From GCA-020352575 sp964600365 (GTDB lineage: Bacteria > Actinomycetota > Acidimicrobiia > Spongiisociales > JAENVV01): a DNA stretch of 55,604 bases. The notes beneath the pieces were generated by a model, which worked only from the letters and a program-made list of their open reading frames with translations, did no database searches and had not been told where the DNA came from. A program made the position numbers and the translations under genes. Location: positions 1 through 55,604 of the forward strand of contig CAZRJG010000009.1 in assembly GCA_964600365.1 (NCBI GenBank), in the 5' to 3' direction. Below are positions 47,664-55,567 of this stretch, one piece after another. Numbering within the stretch: position 1 is the stretch's first letter; every line of letters starts with the position of its first letter.

Positions 47664-47669
47664 TATGCT
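47664..47669 (+). promoter_or_regulatory. -10 box of leaderless rex
   Basis: TATGCT, six bases, then ATG 47676. Confidence 0.55.
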
Positions 47670-47675
47670 GCTCGC

Positions 47676-48287
47676 ATGGTGAAGAAGACCCTCCCCAAGG
47701 CAACCGTCGGCCGGCTTCCCCGGTACCTCGGCTATCTGGAGGGGATGGATCGCGACACCGTTTCCTCGAAGCAGCTCGCCCTCGGGGCAGCGACCACCGA
47801 CGCGATCGTTCGCCGCGACATGCTCGAGATCGGGATCAGCGGCACCCGTGGCGTCGGCTACGACGTCCCCACCCTCATCGCGACCTTCCGCGAGGAACTC
47901 GGGGTGGAGCGCGACCGCCGGATCGTCATCGTCGGCGTCGGGCACCTGGGAACCGCCCTCGGCAACTACGCGGGCTTCGATGCCTCCGGCTTCCATGTAG
48001 TCGGGCTGTACGACACCTCCCCGCAGAAGATCGGGTCGGAGGAGGCCGGTCACGTCATCCAGGACCTCGACCACCTCGCCGACGACATCGGGCCGGACGC
48101 CACCGACACGATCGCCTTGCTCGCAGTTCCCGCCCGTGCGGCACAGTCGGCGGCGAATGCCGTGCTCGAGGCGGGGATCACATCGATCCTCAACTTCGCC
48201 CCGGGCGTGCTGGAACTCCCCGACGGGGTGACGGTGCGCCACGTCGATCTCTCGACCGAGCTCCAACTCCTCGCCTACTTCTCGTAG
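47676..48287 (+). CDS. rex: Redox-sensing transcriptional repressor Rex
   Basis: A 203-residue Rex protein, slightly shorter than the usual 210-230. The N-terminal winged helix (KATVGRLPRYLGYLEGM, SSKQLALGAATTDAIVRRDM, GTRGVGYDV) is followed by the NAD(H) domain with VIVGVGHLGTALGNY near 88-102 and the conserved Asp in YDTSPQKIG. Rex senses NADH/NAD and controls respiratory and fermentative genes. Neighbouring alcohol dehydrogenase and cytochrome operons are likely targets; only its own promoter shows a clear site here. Confidence 0.95.
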   Translation: MVKKTLPKATVGRLPRYLGYLEGMDRDTVSSKQLALGAATTDAIVRRDMLEIGISGTRGVGYDVPTLIATFREELGVERDRRIVIVGVGHLGTALGNYAGFDASGFHVVGLYDTSPQKIGSEEAGHVIQDLDHLADDIGPDATDTIALLAVPARAAQSAANAVLEAGITSILNFAPGVLELPDGVTVRHVDLSTELQLLAYFS

Positions 48288-48360
48288 GGGTCGGCGGCTC
48301 GCGCCGCCTCAGGAGCCAACTGCCAGGTATCAGATATCAGGCGCGTGTGTGACGCGACAC

Positions 48361-48382
48361 GACCGCAGCAGTCGCTGCGGTC
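48361..48382. terminator. Hairpin between rex and the bc operon end
   Basis: GACCGCAGC (48361-48369) and GCTGCGGTC (48374-48382) pair perfectly around AGTC. It stands between the convergent rex gene and the leftward respiratory operon and may end both transcripts. The rest of the 142-base gap shows only a short GGCGGC/GCCGCC repeat. Confidence 0.55.
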
Positions 48383-48429
48383 GAACCGAGGACCGAGAGC
48401 CGAGCACGCCGCCCGGCGCTGCCGAGCGC

Positions 48430-48786
48430 CTACACGCTCTTGTCCTGCTCCTCTTCCCACCGGCTCAACGCCGTGAGGAACATGACGAAGAGGATGAGCG
48501 AGACGATCATCCAACTCAGCGGGATGATCCGGATCTCGAAGTTGTTGAGGCCTTCGATCGAGAGCGGCTTCGGCCCACGCGGCGCGTACATCACGAAGAG
48601 CATCGAGTTGATCGCCAACCAGCCGAAGACGCCGGCACCCGTCACCAGGAACGCCAGTTTCTTGCCCAGGTTCGTGGCGTTGATGACGTAGACCGTCCCG
48701 AAGAACACGAGGAACGCCGCAACGGTCAGCGTGATCCCGGTGAACATGACATTCGAGCTCAACAGCTCGCGCATGAGTTCCCGCAT
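48430..48786 (-). CDS. Small membrane protein of the cytochrome operon
   Basis: A 118-residue protein with three predicted membrane helices (about 12-34, 42-66 and 88-107). No heme or metal motif is seen. The ATG shares one base with the stop of the diheme cytochrome c gene, so it is the last gene of the b6f-type operon, probably an accessory subunit. I do not recognise the family. Confidence 0.7.
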   Translation of the reverse strand: MRELMRELLSSNVMFTGITLTVAAFLVFFGTVYVINATNLGKKLAFLVTGAGVFGWLAINSMLFVMYAPRGPKPLSIEGLNNFEIRIIPLSWMIVSLILFVMFLTALSRWEEEQDKSV

Positions 48787-50315
48787 CAGCTACCTCCCTC
48801 CGTCAGGTCGGGCCCGCCGAGCGTGTCGCCCATGAGGTAGGCCGCGAGTAGGTCGATGTCCTCCTGGGAGAGGAGGCCGCCGAAACCGGGCATGTACCCC
48901 CGGCCGATGCCGTTCACGCCGTAGGCCTTGCCCTCCTCCGAGCCGCTGATGAGGAAAGCGGTGAGGAGCCCGGGGTCGGCGTTGAATTGGATGCGCGCCC
49001 GAGGCGGCAGCAGCGACGGGCCGAAGCCACCGCCACCGATCGGGCCCTGGAACGCAGGGCCGGCCGAGTAGCCGGTCGTGTGGCACCGGGCGCAGTTCGC
49101 ATTGAAGAGGTTGACGGCCCGCTGGGCGAGGTCGACGTCACCATCGAAGGTGGCGTCCGCCACGGCCGAGACGTCCACCTCCCAAAGCCGGTCCTCCGCA
49201 GCGCCCTCGAGGAAGTCGAGGCCGAACTCGAACCGCTCGAGGGTCCGTTCCTGGCTCTGTACGGCGATCTCGAACAACTGCATCGTCTTGATGAGCCGGG
49301 ACAACGCACCTTCGATCTCGTGTCCCTCGTCGTCGGTGTAGCCGTACAGCAGGTCGCCGTCGGCGAGCAGCCCGTTCGTCGCTGGGTTCCGGGGGTCCAG
49401 TTCGAGGGACGGGAGGTCGATGTTCGTCACGCCGGGCACGGCATACTCGGCGAGGCCGAGCGCGGCGACCTCCTCGAAGAGGTCAGGGAGGCCGATCTCG
49501 GCCTCATCGGGGACGCCATCGCCGTCGACGTCCACGCCGTCCGAGGCGGCGAGGGTCGTGATCTCGTCGTGGAGGCGGAGGAGGTCGTCCTCGAACATCG
49601 GCGCGTCATTGGCGAACGCCACGAGCGTCCGCTGGTCGGCGAGCGTCGCCTCGACAGCGGCGTCGGCGCCCTCGAGGGTGCGCTGGGCCGCAGCAAGGTC
49701 GGACTCGATGAGGGCGAGGGCCTCCGCCTGCGGCAACTGGAGGGACTCCATGTGGGTGAGGATGTCGTCGATCTCCTGGTCGTTCAGCGGGCCTCCGCCT
49801 GCCAGGCCCCATGCGGGCATCGGCGATCCCGGGCGGCCGTAGATGAGCCAGAACCGCACCTCTTCGCGCGAGTATCGGTAGAAGATCGTGTCGAGGCGGG
49901 GAGCCGCCCACGTCACGGTCACGTTCGAACGGGGCTCGACGTAGGACGCGGCGCCACCGACGTAGTTCGCCCCATGGCAACCCATGCAGTTCTGGCCGCC
50001 ATCCGCGGTGGTCGCAGAAAGCCCTTTGCCGTGCTCGAGGGCGGTCTCGTAGAACTCCTCCTCGAACCCCGCCTGACGATCCACCTCACCGAGGAAGAAG
50101 ATCGGAATGGACAGGGCGAGGAACGCGGCGAACACCACCGACCACACGAGCGAGGTATCGAGGCGCTTGCCCTCGAGGACCTCATTCGAGTCCCCGGGAC
50201 GCAGGTTCACTGCGACGTCTTCCTTGCCGTTGCCCCGAACGGAACCGGCAACGAGGTAGGCAAGCCACCCCACCGCCGCAATGGCGGCGACGACCATGAC
50301 GAGGCTGTTCAGCAT
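48786..50315 (-). CDS. Diheme membrane cytochrome c of a b6f-type complex
   Basis: A 509-residue protein with two N-terminal membrane helices (about 3-24, 56-76) and two cytochrome c domains: CMGCH (110-114) and CARCH (about 407-411). Candidate Met ligands are SPMPAWG near 172 and GYMPGFGG near 480. Between them lies a roughly 200-residue insert with a calcium-loop-like VDVDGDGVPDEAEIG near 258-272 and long helices. It takes the place of cytochrome c1/f and should accept electrons from the Rieske cluster. Diheme c subunits are known in heliobacterial and actinobacterial complexes; the insert is unusual. Confidence 0.87.
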   Translation of the reverse strand: MLNSLVMVVAAIAAVGWLAYLVAGSVRGNGKEDVAVNLRPGDSNEVLEGKRLDTSLVWSVVFAAFLALSIPIFFLGEVDRQAGFEEEFYETALEHGKGLSATTADGGQNCMGCHGANYVGGAASYVEPRSNVTVTWAAPRLDTIFYRYSREEVRFWLIYGRPGSPMPAWGLAGGGPLNDQEIDDILTHMESLQLPQAEALALIESDLAAAQRTLEGADAAVEATLADQRTLVAFANDAPMFEDDLLRLHDEITTLAASDGVDVDGDGVPDEAEIGLPDLFEEVAALGLAEYAVPGVTNIDLPSLELDPRNPATNGLLADGDLLYGYTDDEGHEIEGALSRLIKTMQLFEIAVQSQERTLERFEFGLDFLEGAAEDRLWEVDVSAVADATFDGDVDLAQRAVNLFNANCARCHTTGYSAGPAFQGPIGGGGFGPSLLPPRARIQFNADPGLLTAFLISGSEEGKAYGVNGIGRGYMPGFGGLLSQEDIDLLAAYLMGDTLGGPDLTEGGS

Positions 50316-50331
50316 CCGGGGGCCCCACTCA

Positions 50332-51174
50332 TCAGATGCATGACGGGCCCTGCGGGTAGCGCACCGACTTCCGGATCGCCCGCGAGGTGGCGATGATCGA
50401 GCCCGTGCTGATGATGAAGCGGTTGCGGTCGTTCACAGCCACCACGAAGCGATCGAGATTGCGTGGCGCAGGGCCGGCGATGTACTCGCCCACGGAGTTG
50501 TACTTGGAGCCGTGGCACGGGCACTCGAAGCCCTGGGACGGTGCGCACCATGGAACCCGGCAGCCGAGGTGGACACAGGTCTGGAAGAGCGCCACGAGGC
50601 TCGCATCGACCGTCGCGTTGTCCTCGAACTGGGACCCCGACAACGACTCGTCGAGGATCGGGACGATGTAGGCCCGCGCCTCCGGGAGGAACATCGGGTG
50701 CACGGTCCCATCCGGGTTGAGGACCTGCGCGAGGATCTCGTCGGCATCTCCGGCATCGATGTCCGACCCGAAGCCACCCTTCACGCGGGGCCAGAGGAAG
50801 GCCAGCGACGACAGCCCGAAACCGGCGAGGAACAGCCCGAACATGGACGCGAGCGCACGGTTGAGGAAGGAGCGCCGGGTCATACCCAACTCCTCCTCCG
50901 ACGCCTCGCGGTACTCGATGGGCGCGGGCGGTTCGACGTCCTCGGTGTCCTCGGGGACGACGACTGCAACGGACCCGCCCTCGTCCTCGCCTTCGGCCGC
51001 AGCAGCAGAGGCGATCGTCACCGGCACCTCACTCGGGGTGTCGGCAGCGGCGGCCTTGGACTGCACGTTCGTCTTCCACTCCGGGTCGTTGGAGCGGCGC
51101 CAGGCGATCGCGAACGCAGCAGCCGCGGCAAGGACGGCCACGACGGCGAGCGCGATGGGAAGGAGGTCAGGCAT
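50332..51174 (-). CDS. Rieske iron-sulfur protein
   Basis: A 280-residue Rieske subunit. The cluster motifs are CVHLGC (about 199-204) and CPCHGS (about 216-221). An N-terminal helix (5-24) is followed by an acidic Ala-rich linker and a second helix after MTRRSFLNRAL, which has the look of an internal Tat-type signal, as in actinobacterial QcrA. It passes electrons from quinol to the cytochrome c subunit. ATG 51174 lies beside the cytochrome b subunit IV stop (TGATG-type junction). Confidence 0.93.
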   Translation of the reverse strand: MPDLLPIALAVVAVLAAAAAFAIAWRRSNDPEWKTNVQSKAAAADTPSEVPVTIASAAAAEGEDEGGSVAVVVPEDTEDVEPPAPIEYREASEEELGMTRRSFLNRALASMFGLFLAGFGLSSLAFLWPRVKGGFGSDIDAGDADEILAQVLNPDGTVHPMFLPEARAYIVPILDESLSGSQFEDNATVDASLVALFQTCVHLGCRVPWCAPSQGFECPCHGSKYNSVGEYIAGPAPRNLDRFVVAVNDRNRFIISTGSIIATSRAIRKSVRYPQGPSCI

Positions 51175-51980
51175 CAGTGTCCGCCCCCGAGTCCGATGGG
51201 TACCCAGTCCTTGAGGTCATCGAAGAAGATCCCGTCGTTCCATGGGTAGGTGAAGTTGAAGCCGGGGCCACGGAACAACACGCCGATGATGGTGAGGACC
51301 GCCGACCCCATGAGGAAGAAGGTGTACATGAAGATGGCGACCTTGCGATCCGAGGGCTTGTTCGACGGGTTCTTGTCCACGTAGGGGATGGCCATGAACC
51401 CGAGCATCCCGACAATCGTCGGGATGGACACACCTGCGATCTGCGGGTCGAAGTAGGAGAGGAGCTCCTGGAGGCCGAGGAAGTACCACGGGGCCTTCGA
51501 CGGGTTCGGGGTCGCGTTGAAGTTCGCCGTCTCGAGCAGCGGTGCCTGCAGGATGATCGACAGGATGATGAGCACCCCGGTCACGGCGAGCAACGCGGCG
51601 AACTCCACGATCATCAAGTGCGGCCAGGTGTTCACCTTGTCCTGCGGCTCGGCCTTGGTCTGCTGGATGGCCTTCGCCTTGACGACGGTGAGCAGGCGTT
51701 GCGTCCGCACGCCCTCCGGGCCACCGACGGGAGGGGCAACCGGACGGACCGAGGTCGCCTTCGACGGATCGCCTGCCACAGCGACGGGTTGGGGGGCAGA
51801 CTGCGGGGCCGGGGCAGCCACCGGGGCCGGCGCCTCGGGAGCGGGTGTCGACGCGGCGGGGGCCGCCATCGGCGGAGCCTCACCCTTCAGCTGCGCCATC
51901 GCCTCCTCGACCGAGATGCCGAGGGCCTTGGCCTTCGCCTCTGCGGAACGGCGCAGTAGATGTTCTGGGAGTTCAGCCAT
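51174..51980 (-). CDS. Cytochrome b subunit IV-like protein (C-terminal half)
   Basis: A 268-residue protein. The N-terminal 35 residues form a helix (LLRRSAEAKAKALGISVEEAM in pieces), then an Ala/Pro-rich linker to about 70, then three membrane helices. The PNPSKAPWYFLGLQELL motif near 157-173 is the conserved Qo-site PEWY-equivalent region of subunit IV. It pairs with the cytochrome b6-like subunit to form a split cytochrome b. The charged N-terminal extension is not usual for PetD and may dock another protein. Confidence 0.9.
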   Translation of the reverse strand: MAELPEHLLRRSAEAKAKALGISVEEAMAQLKGEAPPMAAPAASTPAPEAPAPVAAPAPQSAPQPVAVAGDPSKATSVRPVAPPVGGPEGVRTQRLLTVVKAKAIQQTKAEPQDKVNTWPHLMIVEFAALLAVTGVLIILSIILQAPLLETANFNATPNPSKAPWYFLGLQELLSYFDPQIAGVSIPTIVGMLGFMAIPYVDKNPSNKPSDRKVAIFMYTFFLMGSAVLTIIGVLFRGPGFNFTYPWNDGIFFDDLKDWVPIGLGGGH

Positions 51981-51989
51981 GCCTCGTCC

Positions 51990-52751
51990 TTAGAGCGGTC
52001 CCGAGATGCCGCCGTCTTTCCGGACACGCCAGAAGTGAACGGCCATGAAGATGACGATGATGAATGGGAGGAAGAGGACGTGGAGCACGTACCACCGCAG
52101 CAGGGTGTCCGCGGACACCGCGACAGCACCTAGCAACGCGAACTGGACCTGGCTTCCGAACACCGGCACGAAGCTCGCCATGTTCGTCCCGACCGTCACG
52201 GCCCACAGCGCCAACTGGTCCCACGGGAGCAGATAGCCGGTGAACGAGAGGAGCAGGGTGAGGAGCAGGAGGACCACACCGACGACCCAGTTGAACTCAC
52301 GGGGCGCCTTGTAGGCACCGTGGTAGAAGACCCGGCTCATGTGGAGGAACACCGAAAGCACCATGAAGTGCGCTCCCCATCGGTGCATGTTGCGCACGAG
52401 TGAGCCGAACGCAACCGACGTCGACAGCTCCTGGATGTCCTGGTAGGCCGCCTCTGCGGTCGGGGCGTAGTAGAACATGAGGAAGATGCCGGTGATCGTC
52501 AGCAGGATGAAGAGGAAGAAGCTGAGGCCGCCGAGGCAGAGCGTGTAGGACAGGCGGACGCTGTGCCGCTTCACCTTCACCGGGTGGAGGTGGTAGAGCA
52601 CGTTGTTCATGATCACGTACGACCGGTTCCTCGGGCTGTCCGAGTAGCCGGCCTTCATGGGCGAACCGGGGCGGAGGATCGAGTCCACCACCTTGCTGCC
52701 GTGCAGCGAGGAGGGGAGTTCCTTCACCCGATCGAGGAGTTTCCGGACCAC
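51990..52751 (-). CDS. Cytochrome b6-like subunit with heme c_n cysteine
   Basis: A 253-residue four-helix cytochrome b. Heme ligands are His123/His137 (NMHRWGAHFMVLSVFLHMSR) and His224/His239. The second pair is 15 apart, the b6 spacing, not the 14 of mitochondrial-type cytochrome b. TLCLGG places Cys72 at the position of b6 Cys35, which attaches heme c_n. FTGYLLPWDQ and the C-terminal GISGPL also match b6. Start is GTG 52751, three bases after the ferredoxin stop. It oxidises (mena)quinol with subunit IV. Confidence 0.93.
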   Translation of the reverse strand: MVRKLLDRVKELPSSLHGSKVVDSILRPGSPMKAGYSDSPRNRSYVIMNNVLYHLHPVKVKRHSVRLSYTLCLGGLSFFLFILLTITGIFLMFYYAPTAEAAYQDIQELSTSVAFGSLVRNMHRWGAHFMVLSVFLHMSRVFYHGAYKAPREFNWVVGVVLLLLTLLLSFTGYLLPWDQLALWAVTVGTNMASFVPVFGSQVQFALLGAVAVSADTLLRWYVLHVLFLPFIIVIFMAVHFWRVRKDGGISGPL

Positions 52752-52754
52752 TGT

Positions 52755-53207
52755 TCACATCCCCCGGATGCCGTAGACGTACCCGTTCTTGTGGTCGCGT
52801 TCGCCCGTGTCGACCTCCCACGGAGCGGGGAGGCCCTCCTGCTGGGCGACGTCTGCGACCGAGCCCTCGAACTTGCCGAGGGTGATGACACCGGTCGGGC
52901 ACCGGTCCACGCACAGCGCGCAGCGGGTGCAGGTGTCCTCGTCGACGATGAAGAACCCGAATGCCTCCGCGTCGTCGCCCGGATCAGCGACGTTGGTGGC
53001 CTCGGTGATGGCGTCGACGGAGAGATAGTGGATGCACTTCCAGGGGCAGATGTCGACGCATCCCTCACAGAGGATGCACTCGGCCTGGTTGATGTGCAGG
53101 AACTGCTTGGGCTTCAGGTTCCTGGAGAGGTAGTCCGTGTCGACGAGCGCAAGTTGGTAGTCGTCACGGATCGGCGGGATCTCGAAGTAGACCTCGGTGC
53201 GTGCCAT
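52755..53207 (-). CDS. 2x[4Fe-4S] ferredoxin-like protein in the b6f-type operon
   Basis: A 150-residue iron-sulfur protein with two clusters: Cys44, 47, 50 and 54 (CILCEGCVDICP) and Cys93, 96, 99 and 103 (CTRCALCVDRCP). There is no signal peptide, so it is cytoplasmic. A spacer of about 35 residues separates the clusters, and a helix-poor tail follows. It is encoded between a membrane protein and the cytochrome b6 gene with 1- and 3-base junctions, so it is likely a partner or subunit of the complex. ATG 53207 shares a base with the upstream stop. Confidence 0.9.
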   Translation of the reverse strand: MARTEVYFEIPPIRDDYQLALVDTDYLSRNLKPKQFLHINQAECILCEGCVDICPWKCIHYLSVDAITEATNVADPGDDAEAFGFFIVDEDTCTRCALCVDRCPTGVITLGKFEGSVADVAQQEGLPAPWEVDTGERDHKNGYVYGIRGM

Positions 53208-53836
53208 CAGTCGACCTTCCTCATGGGCCGGCCGTAGGGCGATTCCATCGCAGCGGCGTCCTGCTTCGGGGCGGTCTTGCCCCACTCCTGGATCTTGAAG
53301 GCGAACCAGAGGACGACCGCGAGGGAGGCGATGTGGTACCCGCCGGCGATCGCATCCTTCACCACGGCGTAGGAGATGTCGATCTGGTTGTTGAGCACCA
53401 CCCACGGCGGGACGGTGACGAAGATCTTCTGGCTGGTCCACCCGAGGGGGCCCTGCGTGAGGTTGAGCCACTCGGAGGGGACGACGCCCCAGAGCAACAC
53501 GAGTTCGATCCAGGCGAGCCACGCAGCGAGGCCGGCACGGGCCCACGTCAGTCTCTGGTTGGCGACCCAGAGGAGCGCTGCGCCGGCGAGCATGAACTGC
53601 GAACCACCGAAGGCCACGAGCTGGCCGGCCGTGAAGATCGTCCAATGACGGGGGACCCACTCGAGATAGCCGAGAAACTGCTCCTCACCGGGGGCGGAGC
53701 CGTCGGGCGCAAGGCCGGCGTGAGCGAAGAAGACACCGACGATGAGTGCGCCGAGGCCGAGCGCCATCAGCGTCCACGAAACCTGGGCGCGCTGGCGGTC
53801 ATCCATGCTGGACAACCGGTGCATCAGGGCATCCAT
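53207..53836 (-). CDS. Membrane protein, first gene of the b6f-type operon
   Basis: A 209-residue protein with about four membrane helices (21-42, 64-90, 96-118 and 165-182). No complete heme motif is visible; several Trp and a GGYHIASL His lie in or near helices. Position suggests an anchor subunit for the ferredoxin or a quinone-site protein. I do not recognise the family. Its promoter should lie in the 312-base divergent gap. Confidence 0.7.
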   Translation of the reverse strand: MDALMHRLSSMDDRQRAQVSWTLMALGLGALIVGVFFAHAGLAPDGSAPGEEQFLGYLEWVPRHWTIFTAGQLVAFGGSQFMLAGAALLWVANQRLTWARAGLAAWLAWIELVLLWGVVPSEWLNLTQGPLGWTSQKIFVTVPPWVVLNNQIDISYAVVKDAIAGGYHIASLAVVLWFAFKIQEWGKTAPKQDAAAMESPYGRPMRKVD

Positions 53837-54013
53837 GCGTCGAACTCAACTCCGTGTCGGGTACTCGGCCTCGTGGGGACGCAACCGCGGATCGACGGCG
53901 CGTCGGCTGCATGTTTAGCAGAATGGTAACGGGCAGTCCGAAACGTCGGAGCGGGGCTCGGGGCACCCCCTGAGCGGCGGATTCTGCAACCCCGGTACGT
54001 CCTGCAGTCCCTT

Positions 54014-54042
54014 TTGACGCTCCCTCGCTCGAGCGGCACAAT
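54014..54042 (+). promoter_or_regulatory. Sigma-70-type promoter candidate before the CcoN-like gene
   Basis: TTGACG (54014-54019), a 17-base spacer and CACAAT (54037-54042). The remaining part of the 312-base gap (53837-54148) holds the half-sites listed next and a TAGGCT box at 54105; a leftward promoter must also be there but I cannot fix it. Confidence 0.4.
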
Positions 54043-54052
54043 GTCGCCGTCC

Positions 54053-54077
54053 CGACACGCTGTCGTGTCCTGACACG
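54053..54077. promoter_or_regulatory. GACAC/GTGTC half-site cluster
   Basis: Three half-sites, GACAC, GTGTC and GACAC, alternate in orientation (CGACACGCTGTCGTGTC, then CTGACACGG), just downstream of the promoter candidate. It may be an operator. It does not fit the GTGA-N6-TCAC Rex pattern. Confidence 0.4.
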
Positions 54078-54148
54078 GGAGCGCGGGCGCAGACCCTCTG
54101 CCGGTAGGCTGCCCCCGTCCCGGACCACGTGGAAGAAGGAGCACCGGG

Positions 54149-55567
54149 TTGAGCACTGAGACAGAAGCGACGCCGCCCGCAACCGCTGGCGACGCCGTTG
54201 CCGTTGCCAGGCAATCCCTGCTCATCGGGGTGGCCCTCTTCGCCCTTGCTGCGGTGATGCACTTCACGGCGTGGATCTCGCTCGTCTTCCCTCCGATCTT
54301 CCAGGACTGGGGCATGCTGCAGTTCGGCCGGCTCGAGCCCATGGCGAACGCGGTGTTCGGATTCGGCGCCGTCTACTTCCTCAACGTGGGCGCCCTCTAC
54401 GTCCTCCTCCCCCGACTGACGGGCGCCACCATCCGAGACGTGGCACTTGCCCGCTTCAACACGTTGTGGACGCTGCTCGTCGGCGTGGTGTCCGTCCTCG
54501 CCGTGGGGATCGGCCTCGGCGACGGTCGCCCCGGCTTCGAGTTCCCGCTCATCCTCGACGCCATCTACCTCACCGCCACCTTCGTCCCGCTCTGGATTGC
54601 ATGGAAGGCCCTCCAGGAGCGCACGGAGGCGATCGTCTTCCCCACGATCTGGGCGTTCGTCGGCGGGTTCCTCGCCCTCGCCACGGCACTCATCGCAGCG
54701 AACTTCCCCCTCACCGAGGCGACCGGGGGATGGATCCAGGTCGCCTTCGGCCAAGGACTCGTGCAGTGGACATGGATCCTCGGCGTGGGCGTCGGGATCA
54801 CCTGGTACGTCATCCCGAAGGCATCGGGACGCCCCCTCTTCAGCAGGCAGCTGGCCCGGATGACGTTCTTCTCACTGCTGCTCCCGCCCATGTTCGCCGG
54901 GCTCGGTGGGCTCGCATTCGGCCCGGTGGCTGATTGGGCCGAGGTGATCGGCGTCGCATTCCGCTTCTCCCTGATCGTGCCGGCGATCGCCGTGCCGACC
55001 CTCATCATCCAGACGCTCCGCGGCGTCGATCCCGCCGTGCTCTCCTCGTCCCCCGCCATCCGCGCCGCAGTGGGCGGGGGCTGGCTCATCGCCGGCGGCG
55101 GACTCGTGACCGGCCTCAGCGCATTCCCGTTCGTCCAGTCGGTCGTCGGTTTCACGACCTTCGCCGACGGCACGACGGCGCTCCTTGCCGGCGCTGCCCT
55201 CCTCTTCGCGGCCTCGTTCGTCTACCACGAGTACCCGGGCCTCGTGGATCGCACGCTGTTCAGCACGACCCTCGCGTTCGACCACGTCCGGCTCGTGCAG
55301 TGGGGCGCCGCCCTGACCGCGCTCTTCCTCTGGTATGCCGGGATCTACGCAGGTGCGGGGTTCCGTGGCGGGACACTGGGCGGGCTCTGGACCGCCGTGG
55401 GCGACGGGTTCACCGATGCCGCCAGCGGCGCCGTACCGCTCTACATGCTCTCCCTCCTCGGCATGGCACTCGTCACCGCCGGGCAGATCGCCTTCCTCCT
55501 CAACCTCATCCGCACGGAGCGGTCCGAGGCGCCCACTCCCGATGACGTGGAGGAGGTGGCCGCATGA
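54149..55567 (+). CDS. CcoN-like heme-copper oxidase subunit I lacking histidine ligands
   Basis: A 472-residue, about 12-helix protein alignable by eye to cbb3 subunit I: FGRLEPMANAVFGFG matches FGRLRPLHTNA, WYVIPKASGRPLFS matches the FVPKxAxRPVYS strand, VADWAEVIG matches PDWAQTLG. But the heme and CuB His are gone: RLRPLH reads RLEPMA, YGHN is lost, GPHHLHY reads GLGGLAF, IGHVHSG reads FADGTTA. Only three His occur in the chain. It cannot bind the usual hemes or copper. Start is TTG 54149 with AAGGAG seven bases upstream. It may be a non-catalytic membrane scaffold or quinone-interacting subunit. Confidence 0.75.
   Translation: MSTETEATPPATAGDAVAVARQSLLIGVALFALAAVMHFTAWISLVFPPIFQDWGMLQFGRLEPMANAVFGFGAVYFLNVGALYVLLPRLTGATIRDVALARFNTLWTLLVGVVSVLAVGIGLGDGRPGFEFPLILDAIYLTATFVPLWIAWKALQERTEAIVFPTIWAFVGGFLALATALIAANFPLTEATGGWIQVAFGQGLVQWTWILGVGVGITWYVIPKASGRPLFSRQLARMTFFSLLLPPMFAGLGGLAFGPVADWAEVIGVAFRFSLIVPAIAVPTLIIQTLRGVDPAVLSSSPAIRAAVGGGWLIAGGGLVTGLSAFPFVQSVVGFTTFADGTTALLAGAALLFAASFVYHEYPGLVDRTLFSTTLAFDHVRLVQWGAALTALFLWYAGIYAGAGFRGGTLGGLWTAVGDGFTDAASGAVPLYMLSLLGMALVTAGQIAFLLNLIRTERSEAPTPDDVEEVAA

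Noticed and set aside
46515..48266. Minus-strand open frame of about 583 codons across alcohol dehydrogenase and rex
   Set aside because: Spans two well-supported genes in antisense and has no recognisable domain; a GC-driven shadow.
48335..48350. GTGTGTGACGCGACACG as a second Rex site
   Set aside because: Does not fit GTGA-N6-TCAC and lies between convergent genes, where an operator would control nothing.
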